A stretch of 64,000 nucleotides of DNA from Pararhizobium arenae (GCF_001931685.1 NZ_MOOY01000003.1:62001-126000); one strand, 5' to 3'. Shown: positions 27,360 through 36,947, counted from the stretch's first letter. Made by a program: numbers and translations. Notes: generated by a model not told the origin, from the letters alone.

Positions 27360-27917
27360 GTGCGGATCGTCGGCGGTGAATTCCGGGGGCGCGCGCTTGC
27401 CGCGCCCAAATCCAACGATATCCGGCCGACGACCGACCGGACGCGCGAAAGCCTGTTCAACATTCTGAGCCACGCCTATCCCGACGTGCTGGACAACACT
27501 CGTATCCTCGATCTTTTCGCGGGCACGGGTGCAGTCGGCCTGGAGGCGCTCTCACGTGGTTGCCGCCAGGCGCTGTTCGTCGAGCAGGGCGTCGAGGGGC
27601 GGGGGCTGTTGCGCACCAATATCGAAGCCTTCGGTTTGCAGGGGCGTGCGAAAATCTATCGCCGCGATGCCTGCGATCTCGGTTTCGTCGGCACGGCCGA
27701 GCCCTTCCATCTGCTGTTTGCCGATCCGCCCTATGGCAAGGGGCTGGGCGAAAAGGCGCTCGCCTCCGCCGCTTCCGGCGGCTGGCTGGTGCCGGGCGCC
27801 CTGGCCATTCTTGAGGAACGTGCCGACGTGAACCCTGCGCTGCAGGATGGCTTTACCTTCCTTGAAGAGCGTCAGTTCGGCGATACGCGCATGCATTTTT
27901 ATCGCTACACGGCCTGA
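27360..27917 (+). CDS. rsmD: 16S rRNA (guanine(966)-N(2))-methyltransferase
   Basis: Methylates G966 of 16S rRNA during 30S assembly; 185 aa. It opens MRIVGGEFRGRAL and has RPTTDRTRESLFNIL, SAM motif I ILDLFAGTGAVGLEALSRG and the catalytic FADPPYGKG (NPPY/DPPY motif). The GTG at 27360 lies 6 bases after the pseudouridine synthase stop, so the two rRNA modification genes are co-translated. Family assignment is firm. Confidence 0.96.
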   Translation: MRIVGGEFRGRALAAPKSNDIRPTTDRTRESLFNILSHAYPDVLDNTRILDLFAGTGAVGLEALSRGCRQALFVEQGVEGRGLLRTNIEAFGLQGRAKIYRRDACDLGFVGTAEPFHLLFADPPYGKGLGEKALASAASGGWLVPGALAILEERADVNPALQDGFTFLEERQFGDTRMHFYRYTA

Positions 27918-27932
27918 TCATCCGGAGGCGGC

Positions 27933-28787
27933 ATGGCAAAAGAGACAGTCGAACATGCTGCTTCAGGCCCGACCATCGCCCTTGCTCTTGGCGGCGGTGG
28001 CGCGCGGGGCATCGCCCATATCCACGTCATCGAGGCGCTGGATGAACTTGGGCTGAGGCCCACGGTGATCGCCGGTTCCTCCATTGGCGCCATTATGGGT
28101 GCCGCCATGGCGTCTGGCATGCGCGGCACGGAAATCCGCGAGCATACGCTGACGGCGATCAGCCGCCGGGGCGAGTTGATGAACCGCCTCTGGCGGCTGC
28201 GCCCGACTAGTTTTTCCGAAGCGATGAGCGGCGGTTTCGGGCTCGGCCAGTTCAATCTCGAGCGCGTGCTCGACGCCTTTCTGCCGGATGCCATCCCGCG
28301 CGATTTCGCCGATCTCGCCATTCCGCTGAAGATCATGGCAACCGATTACTACGGCCAGAACGAGCATGTCTGCGTCAGTGGCGATCTGCGGAAGGCGATT
28401 GCCGCTTCCGCCGCCATTCCCGCGCTCTTTCGCCCGGTCAAGATCGATGGCAGGGTGATGATCGACGGCGGCATCTACAATCCGGTGCCGTTCGATCATT
28501 TGCACGGCAAGGCCGATATCGTCATCGGCGTCGATGTCGTCGGCGGGCCTGAAGGTGACGGCGAAACCCTGCCAAGCCGCATCGATAGCCTGTTGGGCTC
28601 CAGTCAGCTGATGATGCAGTCGATCATCGCCATGAAGCTGAAAGCGCATCCTCCGCACATCTTCCTGAGGCCGGAGGTCAATCGCTTCCGGGTCATGGAT
28701 TTCCTGCGCGCGCAGGAAGTTCTGGATGCGACGGCAAGCGTGGCGGATGATCTGAAGCGGGCGTTGGAGCAGGCGATTTCATCTTAG
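27933..28787 (+). CDS. Patatin-like phospholipase (RssA type)
   Basis: Serine lipid hydrolase of the patatin family, 284 aa. It has the oxyanion loop LGGGGARGIAHIHVIEAL (residues 18-35), the nucleophile elbow AGSSIGAIMG and the Asp of the dyad in MIDGGIYNPVPFD near residue 180, so the catalytic dyad is complete. No signal peptide or membrane segment is seen, so it is probably cytoplasmic or peripheral. It starts 15 bases after rsmD with GGAGG before its ATG and is likely in the same operon. The substrate is unknown; family members act on phospholipids. Confidence 0.9.
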   Translation: MAKETVEHAASGPTIALALGGGGARGIAHIHVIEALDELGLRPTVIAGSSIGAIMGAAMASGMRGTEIREHTLTAISRRGELMNRLWRLRPTSFSEAMSGGFGLGQFNLERVLDAFLPDAIPRDFADLAIPLKIMATDYYGQNEHVCVSGDLRKAIAASAAIPALFRPVKIDGRVMIDGGIYNPVPFDHLHGKADIVIGVDVVGGPEGDGETLPSRIDSLLGSSQLMMQSIIAMKLKAHPPHIFLRPEVNRFRVMDFLRAQEVLDATASVADDLKRALEQAISS

Positions 28788-28817
28788 AAAATCCGCCGAT
28801 TTTTCCAAATCCGGCTC

Positions 28818-30650
28818 TCAATCGAGCTTGCCTTTCGCTCTCGCCGGCTCCGGCAAAATCCGGTCGTCATCGTCGTTTGCCGGTATTTCTCGTTTGGGCT
28901 TGATCAGCGGCTCGGGTTTGACCGGCGCGTGATGCAGCATGTCGCGACCGGCGGAGATGCCTTCTGCCGCCTGCACCGCCAGACGCGCTTCGTCACGACG
29001 GCGGATGTCGTCGGTGATGGCTTGCGCGGTATCGTCAGCCACGCCGAGCCCCTGCAGGGTTTCCCGTCCGAAAACGAGACCGGACTCGAACGTCTCGCGC
29101 AGCTCGTAGTCGACATTGCGCGCCCTTAGCGCCAGCGTATGCACGCGATCGTAGGAGCGCACATAGAGCTTGATGCTGGGATATTCGGCCTGAAGCAGAT
29201 CGACGATACGGTTGGTGATGTCCGGGCCGTGCGTGCAGATCGCCACGATCTTGGCTTTCTCGATGCCGGCCGCGCGCAGCACGTCGAGCCGGGTCCCGTC
29301 GCCGAAATAGATGCGAAAGCCAAAACCGGCCGCTTGGCGCACGCGCGCGGCCGAGTGATCGATGACGGTCACCTCGCGGCCGCCGGCAAGCAGGATTTGT
29401 GCGGCAATCTGCCCGAAACGCGAGAAGCCGATCATCAGCACGTCGGCGCCGGCGCCCGCGAAATCCTCCTCTATCTCTTCGGTTGCCTCTTCCTGCTCCT
29501 GCAGGAGCAACCCTGCAAGGGCGGAAGCAACCGGTGTCAGCGCCATGGAGACGGTGACGATGACGATCAGCAGCGAGGATGTTTCGTCGGTGAAGATGCC
29601 GGCAAGAGCGGCCGCCGAAAACAACACAAAGCCAAATTCGCCGCCCTGCGGCAGGAGAAGGCCAATGCGCACCGCGTCGTTGTGGTTGGAGCCTGTCAGC
29701 CGGCAGAGGCCGTAGATCAGGACGGACTTTACCAGCATCAGCACCGGCACCGCGACAAGGATCAGCGGATAGAACTTGAAGATCACGTCAATCTGCAGCG
29801 ATAGCCCGACGGCCATGAAGAACAGCGCCAGCAGAATGCCGCGGAAGGGCTCGATATCCGCCTCCAGCTCATGGCGATAGGACGATTCCGCCAGAAGCAC
29901 GCCGGCCAGGAAGGCGCCCATGGCCATGGAAAGGCCGGCAAGCTGCATGAGGGTTGCCGCTCCCAGAACGATCAGAAGCGCGGCCGCGATCATGACCTCG
30001 CGCGCGCCCGTGCGGGAGATGATCTGAAACAGCGGATTGAGGACATAGCGACCGGCGATCACCATGATCAGGATCGCGCCGACGGCGATGCCGAAATCCT
30101 CAAGCGGTGGCGTCGTGTCTTCCGGGGCCTGCAAGGCCAAAAGCGGGATGAGGGCCAGAAGCGGCACGATCGCGAGATCCTGCAACAGCAGGACCGAGAA
30201 CGCACGCTGGCCGTATCGGGTGTTGGCGTCGTTCTTTTCTTCGAGAACCTGCAGCGCGAAAGCGGTCGAGGACAACGAAAGCCCGAACCCGGTGATGATG
30301 CTGCCGGCAAAGTCGAGCAGCCCAAACCCGAAAATCAGCCCTGAAAGCACACCGCCAGTTAGCACGACCTGCGCCGTGCCCAGCCCGAATATATCCTTGC
30401 GCATCTGCCACAGGCGCGACGGATTGAGCTCCAGCCCTATGACGAACAGCAGGAACACCACCCCGAGTTCGCCAAAACCAAGGATCTGCTCGCCATCGGT
30501 AATCTGGTGCAGCAGCGGGCCGATGATCACGCCGGCCGCGAGATAGCCCAGAACGGTACCCAGGCCGAGTTTCTTGAAGATGGGGGCGGCCAGAACGGCC
30601 CCGCCGAGCAGAAGCACGGCCTGGGAGGTGAAGGCGGACGTCGTCGACAT
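28818..30650 (-). CDS. Kef-type K+/H+ antiporter (CPA2 family) with TrkA-N domain
   Basis: Inner-membrane monovalent cation:proton antiporter, 610 aa. Twelve or more membrane segments span residues 8-390 (for example AVLLLGGAVLAAPIFKKLGL, then GELGVVFLLFVIGLEL). A cytoplasmic RCK/TrkA-N domain follows (VLMIGFSRFGQIAAQILLAG near residue 400). A charged C-terminal tail ends the protein. This is the KefB/KefC architecture; in enterobacteria such proteins respond to glutathione adducts and protect against electrophiles. No KefF/KefG ancillary gene is adjacent. It is divergent from pmbA across 168 bases that hold both promoters. Confidence 0.92.
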   Translation of the reverse strand: MSTTSAFTSQAVLLLGGAVLAAPIFKKLGLGTVLGYLAAGVIIGPLLHQITDGEQILGFGELGVVFLLFVIGLELNPSRLWQMRKDIFGLGTAQVVLTGGVLSGLIFGFGLLDFAGSIITGFGLSLSSTAFALQVLEEKNDANTRYGQRAFSVLLLQDLAIVPLLALIPLLALQAPEDTTPPLEDFGIAVGAILIMVIAGRYVLNPLFQIISRTGAREVMIAAALLIVLGAATLMQLAGLSMAMGAFLAGVLLAESSYRHELEADIEPFRGILLALFFMAVGLSLQIDVIFKFYPLILVAVPVLMLVKSVLIYGLCRLTGSNHNDAVRIGLLLPQGGEFGFVLFSAAALAGIFTDETSSLLIVIVTVSMALTPVASALAGLLLQEQEEATEEIEEDFAGAGADVLMIGFSRFGQIAAQILLAGGREVTVIDHSAARVRQAAGFGFRIYFGDGTRLDVLRAAGIEKAKIVAICTHGPDITNRIVDLLQAEYPSIKLYVRSYDRVHTLALRARNVDYELRETFESGLVFGRETLQGLGVADDTAQAITDDIRRRDEARLAVQAAEGISAGRDMLHHAPVKPEPLIKPKREIPANDDDDRILPEPARAKGKLD

Positions 30651-30818
30651 ACCAGTTTCTTCCTCGTTCGGCCCCTGGGACCGCTGTGAATTTCAGTGTT
30701 TGGAGAGCGGAGACCCGTGATAGGCGACTTTCTCTGAGTGCACGGGGCAAGAATCGGTGAATGCCCTTGATGCTTAAGCCACTGCACAATAAATGGAACG
30801 GGAATGAAAGGCTAAATC

Positions 30819-32165
30819 ATGTCCGATGTTATCGATTCCGACGTTCTCCTGAAGCGGGCTTCAGAGCTTGTGAATCTCGCTAAAAAGGCAGGCGCGGATG
30901 AGGCGGATGCCGTTGTTGTGCGCGGACGCTCGCGCTCCGTGTCTGTGAGGCTCGGTAAGGTCGAAGCGACTGAATCTTCCGAGAGCGACGATTTCTCGTT
31001 GCGCGTCTTTGTCGGCAAAAGAGTAGCCAGCGTTTCCGCCAATCCCGGTTTCGATCTTAAGACCCTTGCCGAGCGTGCCGTCGCCATGGCCAAGGCCTCG
31101 CCGGAAGATCCCTATGCCAGCCTCGCAGATCAGGATCGGCTGGCGAAATCCTATCCCGATCTTCAGCTCTTCGACCCGACCGAAGTTTCGACCGAAGCCC
31201 TGACGGACGCCGCGCTCGCGGCCGAAGCAGCGGCCCTGGCCGTTGCGGGCGTCACCAATTCGAGCGGTGCCGGCGCATCCGCCGGCATGGGCGGGCTGGT
31301 TCTCGTCACCTCCCACGGCTTTTCCGGGTCCTACATGGCAAGCCGCTTCGGCCGCTCGGTCAGCGCCATTGCCGGTGAAGGCACCAAGATGGAGCGCGAC
31401 TACGACTTCGACAGCCGTCTCTATTTCGCCGATCTGAAGGCAGCCGAGGACATCGGCCGTACCGCCGGAGAGCGGGCGATCGCCCGGCTTTCGCCGCGCC
31501 AGATGCCGACCCAGCAGAACCTTACGGTGGTTTTCGATCCGCGTATGGCGCGCGGTTTTGCCGGCCATATCGCCGGCGCGATCAACGGCGCATCCGTCGC
31601 CCGCAAGACGAGCTTCCTGCGCGACAAGATGGGCGAGCAGGTGCTGAAGTCGGGCCTGAATGTTACAGATGATCCGCTCATCGTGCGCGGCTCGTCTTCG
31701 CGCCCCTTCGATGGGGAAGGCATCAGCGGCAACAAGCTGTCGATGATCGAGGACGGCGTGCTGCGCCATTGGTTCCTGTCGACCTCGACAGCGCGCGAAC
31801 TTGGCCTTCAAACCAACGGCCGCGGCGTGCGCGGCGGTCCTGCCGTCAATCCGGGATCGACCAATTTTGCCCTGGAGCCGGGCGATATCTCGCCGGAAGA
31901 CCTGATCCGCTCCGTCGGCACAGGATTCTATGTCACCGAATTGATCGGCCAAGGCGTCAACATGCTGACCGGCGAATACAGCCGCGGCGCCTCGGGCTTC
32001 TGGATCGAGAACGGCGAGATCGCCTTCCCGGTTTCGGAAGTCACCATTGCCTCCAACCTGAAGCAGATGTTTATGTCGGTGACGCCGGCAAACGACATTG
32101 ATCGCAAGTTCGGTGTCGCTGCCCCCACCCTTGCCATCGAAGGCATGACGCTCGCCGGAACCTGA
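30819..32165 (+). CDS. pmbA: Metalloprotease subunit PmbA/TldE
   Basis: TldD/PmbA-family protein, 448 aa. PmbA (TldE) lacks its own active site and works with TldD as a heteromeric metalloprotease that degrades unfolded peptides and matures microcin-like RiPPs (established for E. coli). Visible family blocks: VRGRSRSVSVRLGKVEATE at the N-terminus, RAVAMAKASPEDPYASLAD, and FYVTELIGQGVNMLTGEYSRGASGFWIENG near the C-terminus (written here in part: GQGVNMLTGEYSRGASGFWI). It starts with GAAAGG before the ATG. tldD is not in the window. The following phosphatase gene lies 71 bases downstream. Confidence 0.95.
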   Translation: MSDVIDSDVLLKRASELVNLAKKAGADEADAVVVRGRSRSVSVRLGKVEATESSESDDFSLRVFVGKRVASVSANPGFDLKTLAERAVAMAKASPEDPYASLADQDRLAKSYPDLQLFDPTEVSTEALTDAALAAEAAALAVAGVTNSSGAGASAGMGGLVLVTSHGFSGSYMASRFGRSVSAIAGEGTKMERDYDFDSRLYFADLKAAEDIGRTAGERAIARLSPRQMPTQQNLTVVFDPRMARGFAGHIAGAINGASVARKTSFLRDKMGEQVLKSGLNVTDDPLIVRGSSSRPFDGEGISGNKLSMIEDGVLRHWFLSTSTARELGLQTNGRGVRGGPAVNPGSTNFALEPGDISPEDLIRSVGTGFYVTELIGQGVNMLTGEYSRGASGFWIENGEIAFPVSEVTIASNLKQMFMSVTPANDIDRKFGVAAPTLAIEGMTLAGT

Positions 32166-32236
32166 TTGCAAAGGAAACCCGTCGCATCGAAGATCGTGCC
32201 GCGGCTTTGTCGCGGCAGAAAACGGAAAGACAAACC

Positions 32237-33052
32237 ATGACCGCCGTCCACCCGTCGCCCGAGCAGTGGCTGAAGGATCTCGAACTGATCGCTTCCGCGG
32301 CGCAGCTCGCGGGTGAGAAGGCGCTGAGTTTCTTCGGCCGCAACCCGGATGTTCAGTGGAAGAATGGTGGCCGCTCGCCGGTCAGCGAGGCGGATTTTGC
32401 CGCCAACGACATCCTCAAGGAAAAACTTCTTTCGGCCCGCCCGAACTATGGCTGGCTCTCGGAAGAGACGGATGACGACGAAGCCCGGCTCGGCTGTGAA
32501 ACAGTCTTCGTGGTCGATCCGATCGACGGCACCCGTGCCTTCATCGCGGGCAAGAACGTCTGGTGCGTCAGCGTCGCGGTTGTCCATCGGGGGCGGCCTG
32601 TCGCGGGCGTGCTGTATGCTCCGGCTCTGGAGGAGCTGTTCGAGGCGTCTTTGACATCGCAGGCGCGCAAGAACGGTCAGCCGATCGCCGCATCGCCGGG
32701 CAAGGCCGGCGTCTCCCGCCGCATCGCGCTGGCGGAGGATGTCGTCGGTATTCTGGAAACCGGATATCGCGCGGGTGTGACCCGCGTCCCGCATGTGCCG
32801 TCGCTCGCCTACCGGCTGGCGATGATCGCCGACGGCTCGATCGATGGAACCATCGTCAAGAAGAACTCCCACGACTGGGATCTGGCGGCTGCCGATCTCA
32901 TTTTGCAGCGGGCCGGTGGTTCGCTCTGCGATCTTGAGGGACAGGCGATTGTCTACAACCGGCCAAGCGTTTCCCATGGCGTGATGTGCGCGGCAGAAAA
33001 CGCCGCACTTCCGGCGTTGATAGCAGCGACCCAGGCCTTGGAGAACCATTGA
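32237..33052 (+). CDS. Inositol-monophosphatase-family phosphatase, CysQ-like 3'(2'),5'-bisphosphate nucleotidase
   Basis: Mg-dependent phosphatase, 271 aa, from the ATG at 32237 (MTAVHPSPEQWL). The IMPase metal site is seen: EETDDDEAR, then FVVDPIDGTRAFIAG, then KNSHDWDLAAADLILQ. The CysQ group hydrolyses PAP to AMP and helps sulfur assimilation; inositol phosphatase or histidinol phosphatase are alternatives that sequence alone cannot exclude. It begins a string of same-strand genes, DUF4170 - waaA, typical of rhizobial LPS loci. Confidence 0.88.
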   Translation: MTAVHPSPEQWLKDLELIASAAQLAGEKALSFFGRNPDVQWKNGGRSPVSEADFAANDILKEKLLSARPNYGWLSEETDDDEARLGCETVFVVDPIDGTRAFIAGKNVWCVSVAVVHRGRPVAGVLYAPALEELFEASLTSQARKNGQPIAASPGKAGVSRRIALAEDVVGILETGYRAGVTRVPHVPSLAYRLAMIADGSIDGTIVKKNSHDWDLAAADLILQRAGGSLCDLEGQAIVYNRPSVSHGVMCAAENAALPALIAATQALENH

Positions 33053-33114
33053 CCTTTGCGCCTGAATGCCGCAAACCACCCACCAAAAATAAGTGTAATG
33101 GAACGGACGACAAA

Positions 33115-33351
33115 ATGGCTCAGGATAGCGACAAGAAGCAGTTGCTCCACCTCGTATTCGGCGGCGAATTGACCTCGCTCGCCGGCTTGCATTTCCGCGA
33201 TCTCGACAAGCTCGATATCGTCGGCATCTACCCGAACTACGAGACCGCGCTGACGGCCTGGAAGTCCAAGGCGCAGCAGACGGTCGACAACGCGCATATG
33301 CGGTACTTCATCGTCCACATGCACAAGCTTCTGGATCCGGAACAGGCCTGA
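33115..33351 (+). CDS. DUF4170 family protein
   Basis: A 78 aa soluble protein found almost only in alphaproteobacteria. It begins MAQDSDKKQLLHLVFGGEL and contains VGIYPNYETALTAWKSKAQ and VDNAHMRYFIVHMHKLL, matching DUF4170. The ATG at 33115 has GGAACGGACG upstream. It sits between the CysQ-like phosphatase (63 bases before) and waaA (88 bases after), a position kept in related genomes. Function is unknown; its context suggests a small accessory to LPS synthesis. Confidence 0.88.
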   Translation: MAQDSDKKQLLHLVFGGELTSLAGLHFRDLDKLDIVGIYPNYETALTAWKSKAQQTVDNAHMRYFIVHMHKLLDPEQA

Positions 33352-33439
33352 TGGGCTTGGTGAGCGGTTCGATGGCCTTGCCGATCAGCCCCCGCCGGGA
33401 GCGGCATGTCCGCTGCCCGCGTAACGGAAATGCGTCTTC

Positions 33440-34753
33440 ATGAGTGGCCTTCTGGCAAAGATCGCCCTGTCGACCTATCGATGGGTTGGAACAGCGATGT
33501 ATCCCTTTGTCTGGGGCTATCTTGCCATGCGCGCCGCCAAGGGCAAGGAAGACCCGAAGCGCAAGCAGGAGCGATACGGCTATGCCAGCGCGCCGCGCCC
33601 GCAGGGGCCGCTCGTCTGGTTCCATGCCGCAAGCGTCGGCGAAACCAATGCCGTGGTACCGCTGATCAAGGAAGTGTCCCGGCGCGGTGTTTCCGTCGTG
33701 TTGACGACGGGCACGACGACGTCTGCCCGCGTTGCCGCCGAACGCCTCGATCCCGGCATCATCCATCAGTACGTGCCGCTGGATTTCAAGCCGGCTGTCA
33801 GCCGCTTTCTCGACTACTGGGAGCCGGATCTCGCCATTATCGCCGAGTCGGAAATCTGGCCGATGACGATCATGGAGCTTGGCGAGCGTCATATCCCGCA
33901 GGTTCTGGTCAATGGCCGGATCTCCGATCGCACCTTCGGTCGTTGGAAGAAGCGTCTGTGGCTGGCCGATGCCCTGTTTGAAAACCTGGCGCTGGTGATT
34001 GCCCAGTCGGAGCTAGACGCCGACCGGTTCCGCGCGCTGGGGGCCTTGCCCGTCATGGTGTCCGGCAACCTGAAGGTGGATACGGATGCGCCGGCCTATG
34101 ACGCGGAGGCGCTGCGCCGTTACCGGGCGCAGCTCGGCCCCCGCAAGACCTGGGCGGCGATCTCCACCTTTGACGGCGAGGAGGCCGCCGCCGGCATCGT
34201 GCACCGGGCGCTCAAGGAGCGCACCGGCCTGTTGACGATCATCGTGCCGCGCCATCCCGAGCGCGGCGACCAGATCGAGGCGATGCTGGTTGGCAAGGGG
34301 CTGACGGTCGCGCGGCGCACCCGCAACGATCCGCTGACCGCCGATACCGATATTTTCCTGGGCGACACGATCGGCGAAATGGGACTGTACCTGCGCCTGA
34401 CCGAGGTTGCGTTCGTCGGCCGATCGCTCTTTGGCGAAGGCGGTCAGAACCCGCTGGAGCCCGCGATGCTCGGCTGCGCGATCCTGTCGGGCAGCAATGT
34501 CCAGAATTTCCGGGATACCTACCAGACGCTTGCCAAGAACGGCAGCGCCAAGATCGTCCGCGATGTCGAGATGCTGGCCAAGGGCGTAAACTACCTGCTC
34601 GTCAACGACGAGATGCGTCGCAAGATGATCGATGCGGGGCAGGAAACCGTGCATGAAATGCGCGGAGCGCTTTCGGCAACTGTCCGGGGGCTTGAACCCT
34701 ACATCAATCCGCTGACGGTCAAGGCGCGGCTGCAGCCGCGCAAGGAAACCTGA
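33440..34753 (+). CDS. waaA: 3-deoxy-D-manno-octulosonic acid (Kdo) transferase
   Basis: Membrane-associated glycosyltransferase (KdtA) that adds Kdo to lipid IVA, starting the LPS core; 437 aa. An N-terminal hydrophobic anchor (residues 8-35) is followed by a Glycos_transf_N domain with VWFHAASVGETNAVVPLI and AESEIWPMTIMEL (catalytic Glu region), and a C-terminal GT-B half with IVPRHPERGDQIEAML and FVGRSLFGEGGQNPLEPAML. The start is the ATG at 33440. Next on this strand come a HAD phosphatase and, after a convergent flagellin gene, lpxK. In related genomes waaA and lpxK are neighbours (recalled). Confidence 0.96.
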   Translation: MSGLLAKIALSTYRWVGTAMYPFVWGYLAMRAAKGKEDPKRKQERYGYASAPRPQGPLVWFHAASVGETNAVVPLIKEVSRRGVSVVLTTGTTTSARVAAERLDPGIIHQYVPLDFKPAVSRFLDYWEPDLAIIAESEIWPMTIMELGERHIPQVLVNGRISDRTFGRWKKRLWLADALFENLALVIAQSELDADRFRALGALPVMVSGNLKVDTDAPAYDAEALRRYRAQLGPRKTWAAISTFDGEEAAAGIVHRALKERTGLLTIIVPRHPERGDQIEAMLVGKGLTVARRTRNDPLTADTDIFLGDTIGEMGLYLRLTEVAFVGRSLFGEGGQNPLEPAMLGCAILSGSNVQNFRDTYQTLAKNGSAKIVRDVEMLAKGVNYLLVNDEMRRKMIDAGQETVHEMRGALSATVRGLEPYINPLTVKARLQPRKET

Positions 34754-34774
34754 AGCCCTTCCCGGTTGGCACAT

Positions 34775-35482
34775 ATGACGAACCCGCAGGCGATCTCCGG
34801 CATCCTCTTCGACAAGGACGGCACGCTGCTCGACTATGTAAAGAGCTGGGTGCCGGTGAATTACGAGGTGGCACGCATTGCCGCCGATGGTGACGAAGAA
34901 CTGTCTTGGACGTTGCTTCGGGCCTGCGGCATGGACCCGGAGACCGGTTACGTCCTGCCTGACAGCCTGCTGGCCGCCGGCAACACCGTGGAGATCGCGA
35001 CCGGCATGGTCGCGGCTGGCGCGCCCTACACCGTCGAGGGCCTGACCGCGAAGCTCGACGGTCTGTTTGCCAATTCCGCGGATTACGCCGTGCCCGTTAC
35101 GGATCTCGCGGCGTTTTTCTCTGCGCTGTATGCCAAGGGATACCGTCTCGGCGTCGCCTCCAGCGACAACGAGCGCTCCATCCGCCAGACGGCAAAGCGC
35201 TTCGGTTTCGAAGATTACCTGCACTATGTCGCCGGTTACGACAGCGGCTTCGGCACCAAGCCGGAGCCCGGAATGGTGCTGGGCTTTTGTGCGGCTACCG
35301 GGCTTGAGCCCCATCAGGTCGCCGTGGTTGGCGACAACAATCACGATCTCCATATGGGACGAAATGCGGGCGCCGGCATGACGGTGGCGGTTTTGACGGG
35401 AACCGGCTCGCCGGCATCGCTTTCGGCGGCTTCGGATTATTGTCTGAAGGATATAACCGAGCTTGAGGGCGTCCTGCGGTAG
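34775..35482 (+). CDS. HAD-family phosphatase (phosphoglycolate-phosphatase-like)
   Basis: Soluble HAD hydrolase, 235 aa. Motif I is ILFDKDGTLLDY; the cap domain is helical; motif II is LGVASSDNERSIRQT; motif III is FGTKPEPGMVLGF; motif IV is VAVVGDNNHDLHMGRNAG. This is the Gph/phosphonatase layout. The start at 34775 (MTNPQAISG) was chosen over a TTG 9 bases earlier. It follows waaA by 21 bases but has no obvious LPS role. The substrate is unknown. A palindromic repeat separates it from the convergent flagellin gene. Confidence 0.88.
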   Translation: MTNPQAISGILFDKDGTLLDYVKSWVPVNYEVARIAADGDEELSWTLLRACGMDPETGYVLPDSLLAAGNTVEIATGMVAAGAPYTVEGLTAKLDGLFANSADYAVPVTDLAAFFSALYAKGYRLGVASSDNERSIRQTAKRFGFEDYLHYVAGYDSGFGTKPEPGMVLGFCAATGLEPHQVAVVGDNNHDLHMGRNAGAGMTVAVLTGTGSPASLSAASDYCLKDITELEGVLR

Positions 35483-35494
35483 GCGCGTCCTGCT

Positions 35495-35518
35495 CCTTCT
35501 CCCGCTGCGGGGAGAAGG
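35495..35518. repeat. Rhizobial palindromic element between convergent HAD and flagellin genes
   Basis: CCTTCTCCC (35495-35503) faces GGGGAGAAGG (35509-35518). It is a short copy of the family at 6381-6725 and is well placed to act as a two-way terminator, with its stem only 12 bases past each stop codon. Confidence 0.8.
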
Positions 35519-35530
35519 AAAGCGGATACC

Positions 35531-36628
35531 TTACTGGAAGAGCTGCATCAGCAGGGACGGCGAGTTGTTGGCAATGTTCAGGGCCTGCACAGCAAGCTGA
35601 ACCTTCGCCTGAACGGCCTTCAGCTTCATCGACGCCGTGCTCATGTCGGCATCGACCAGACGACCTATGCCTCTGTCGATCGTGTCGGAGAGCGATCGGT
35701 TGAAGTCCGTCTGGATTTCGACGCGCATGCTGAGCGAGCCGATCGTTGCCGCCCGGTCCGTCAGCTTCCGTTCGATCTCGTCGTACCGGCTGACGAGCAG
35801 GTCCGTGGCGTAGTCCACGAGATCATCCGGCACTTCGCCCATATGGGCGGCGCTGAAGGTGTCGTCGATATGGCCGGAATGGTTGAAGCCGACGGAGGTA
35901 TGGCCATTGAAGGCGGGCAGCCAGGCGGTGGTCTTGGACGGGTCCGCATTGGTGACACCACCGCTCATCCCGTCCGCGCTCGGGACGTCCGCAAGGCCAT
36001 CCATCAGCGTCAGGCCGCCATCCTCGTTCTTGTAGTTGGCCTGACCGAAGATGTTCAGGTTCATGTAGTCGTAGATGTGGATGAGGCCGATCTTGCCCTT
36101 GGTATAGCTCGACACGATGCCGCCGAAGACGAGATTGTCCTCCGGCGGGCTCATCTCGATGTACCCCAGTTCAACACCGTTGGCGTCGGTATAGGTTTTC
36201 TCAACGTAGTTCAGTTCGCCCGGTGCCAGCAGGTTGCGGCCATTGAACGAAGCGGATTCGATGACCGAAAGGAACTGCTTCTGCAATTCGTAGACCTCGG
36301 CGCTGACCTTGTAACGGTCGATGCTCTGGTCCTTCATCAGCACCAGCTTGTTCTTGATCTCGGAGGTGATGTCGATCAGGTTTTCCATCGCCTCGTAGCC
36401 GACGTCGATGAGGGCCGCGCCCAGTTCCAGTGCGTCGATAACGGTTGATGTTGCCTTGTTCGTGTTGCGCATGTCGGTGGCGATCGACCAGTAGGCGGCA
36501 TTGTCTGCCGCCTCGGAGATACGCAGGCCGGTGGTCACGATATCCTGCTGCTTTGCGGCAGTGGTGTCGTTGTGGCGCAGGATCGCCAGCGCGGCATTCG
36601 CCGCTGCGTTGAAACTCATGTCAGTCAT
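35531..36628 (-). CDS. Orphan flagellin
   Basis: Flagellar filament protein, 365 aa, from the ATG at 36628 (MTDMSFNAAANAALAILRHN). The conserved N-terminal D0/D1 half has VTTGLRISEAADNAAYWSIA and MRNTNKATSTVIDALELGAA; the C-terminal D1/D0 half has DFNRSLSDTIDRGIGRLVDA and ends ALNIANNSPSLLMQLFQ. Rhizobial flagellins of the FlaA-D group share this pattern, but here some normally invariant positions differ (for example ILRHNDTTAAKQQDIVTTG in the first helix). The variable centre carries His-rich HSGHIDDTFSAAHM. No other flagellar gene lies in the window: this is a lone gene between waaA and lpxK. It is probably a minor or alternative filament subunit. Confidence 0.92.
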   Translation of the reverse strand: MTDMSFNAAANAALAILRHNDTTAAKQQDIVTTGLRISEAADNAAYWSIATDMRNTNKATSTVIDALELGAALIDVGYEAMENLIDITSEIKNKLVLMKDQSIDRYKVSAEVYELQKQFLSVIESASFNGRNLLAPGELNYVEKTYTDANGVELGYIEMSPPEDNLVFGGIVSSYTKGKIGLIHIYDYMNLNIFGQANYKNEDGGLTLMDGLADVPSADGMSGGVTNADPSKTTAWLPAFNGHTSVGFNHSGHIDDTFSAAHMGEVPDDLVDYATDLLVSRYDEIERKLTDRAATIGSLSMRVEIQTDFNRSLSDTIDRGIGRLVDADMSTASMKLKAVQAKVQLAVQALNIANNSPSLLMQLFQ

Positions 36629-36670
36629 TACAAAATCCGCGACGAAAAACAAAAAACGGAGGTTACCAAG

Positions 36671-36703
36671 TGTGGTTAACCGACTGTCGCTGAGAGTGGT
36701 TAA
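36671..36703 (-). promoter_or_regulatory. Direct repeat upstream of the flagellin gene
   Basis: TGTGGTTAA (36671-36679) and AGTGGTTAA (36695-36703) are repeated 24 bases apart, 43-75 bases before the flagellin ATG. The segment around them is AT-rich compared with its neighbours, as expected of a promoter. A dimeric regulator such as Rem could bind here; that is a guess. Confidence 0.4.
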
Positions 36704-36947
36704 AACTCGGTATAATTGTATTGCCGGAAATTGCCCTAAACTCTTGTTTGAGCGCTTTCTAATGGGCGGCGCGTGACAGGCGGCAAGCCCGGAATTTCTC
36801 GCGGATATGACTTTCCGCAGCGCTTGAAACATGCCAAGTCGTTAACCTACCCGGTTGATTTTTTTGATGCATGCGGCATTTTCGCAGGATGTCGATTGGG
36901 ATGAAATGGTGCGAAATTCTGCCGTGAGAGAAAAGGTCTGATCGCCG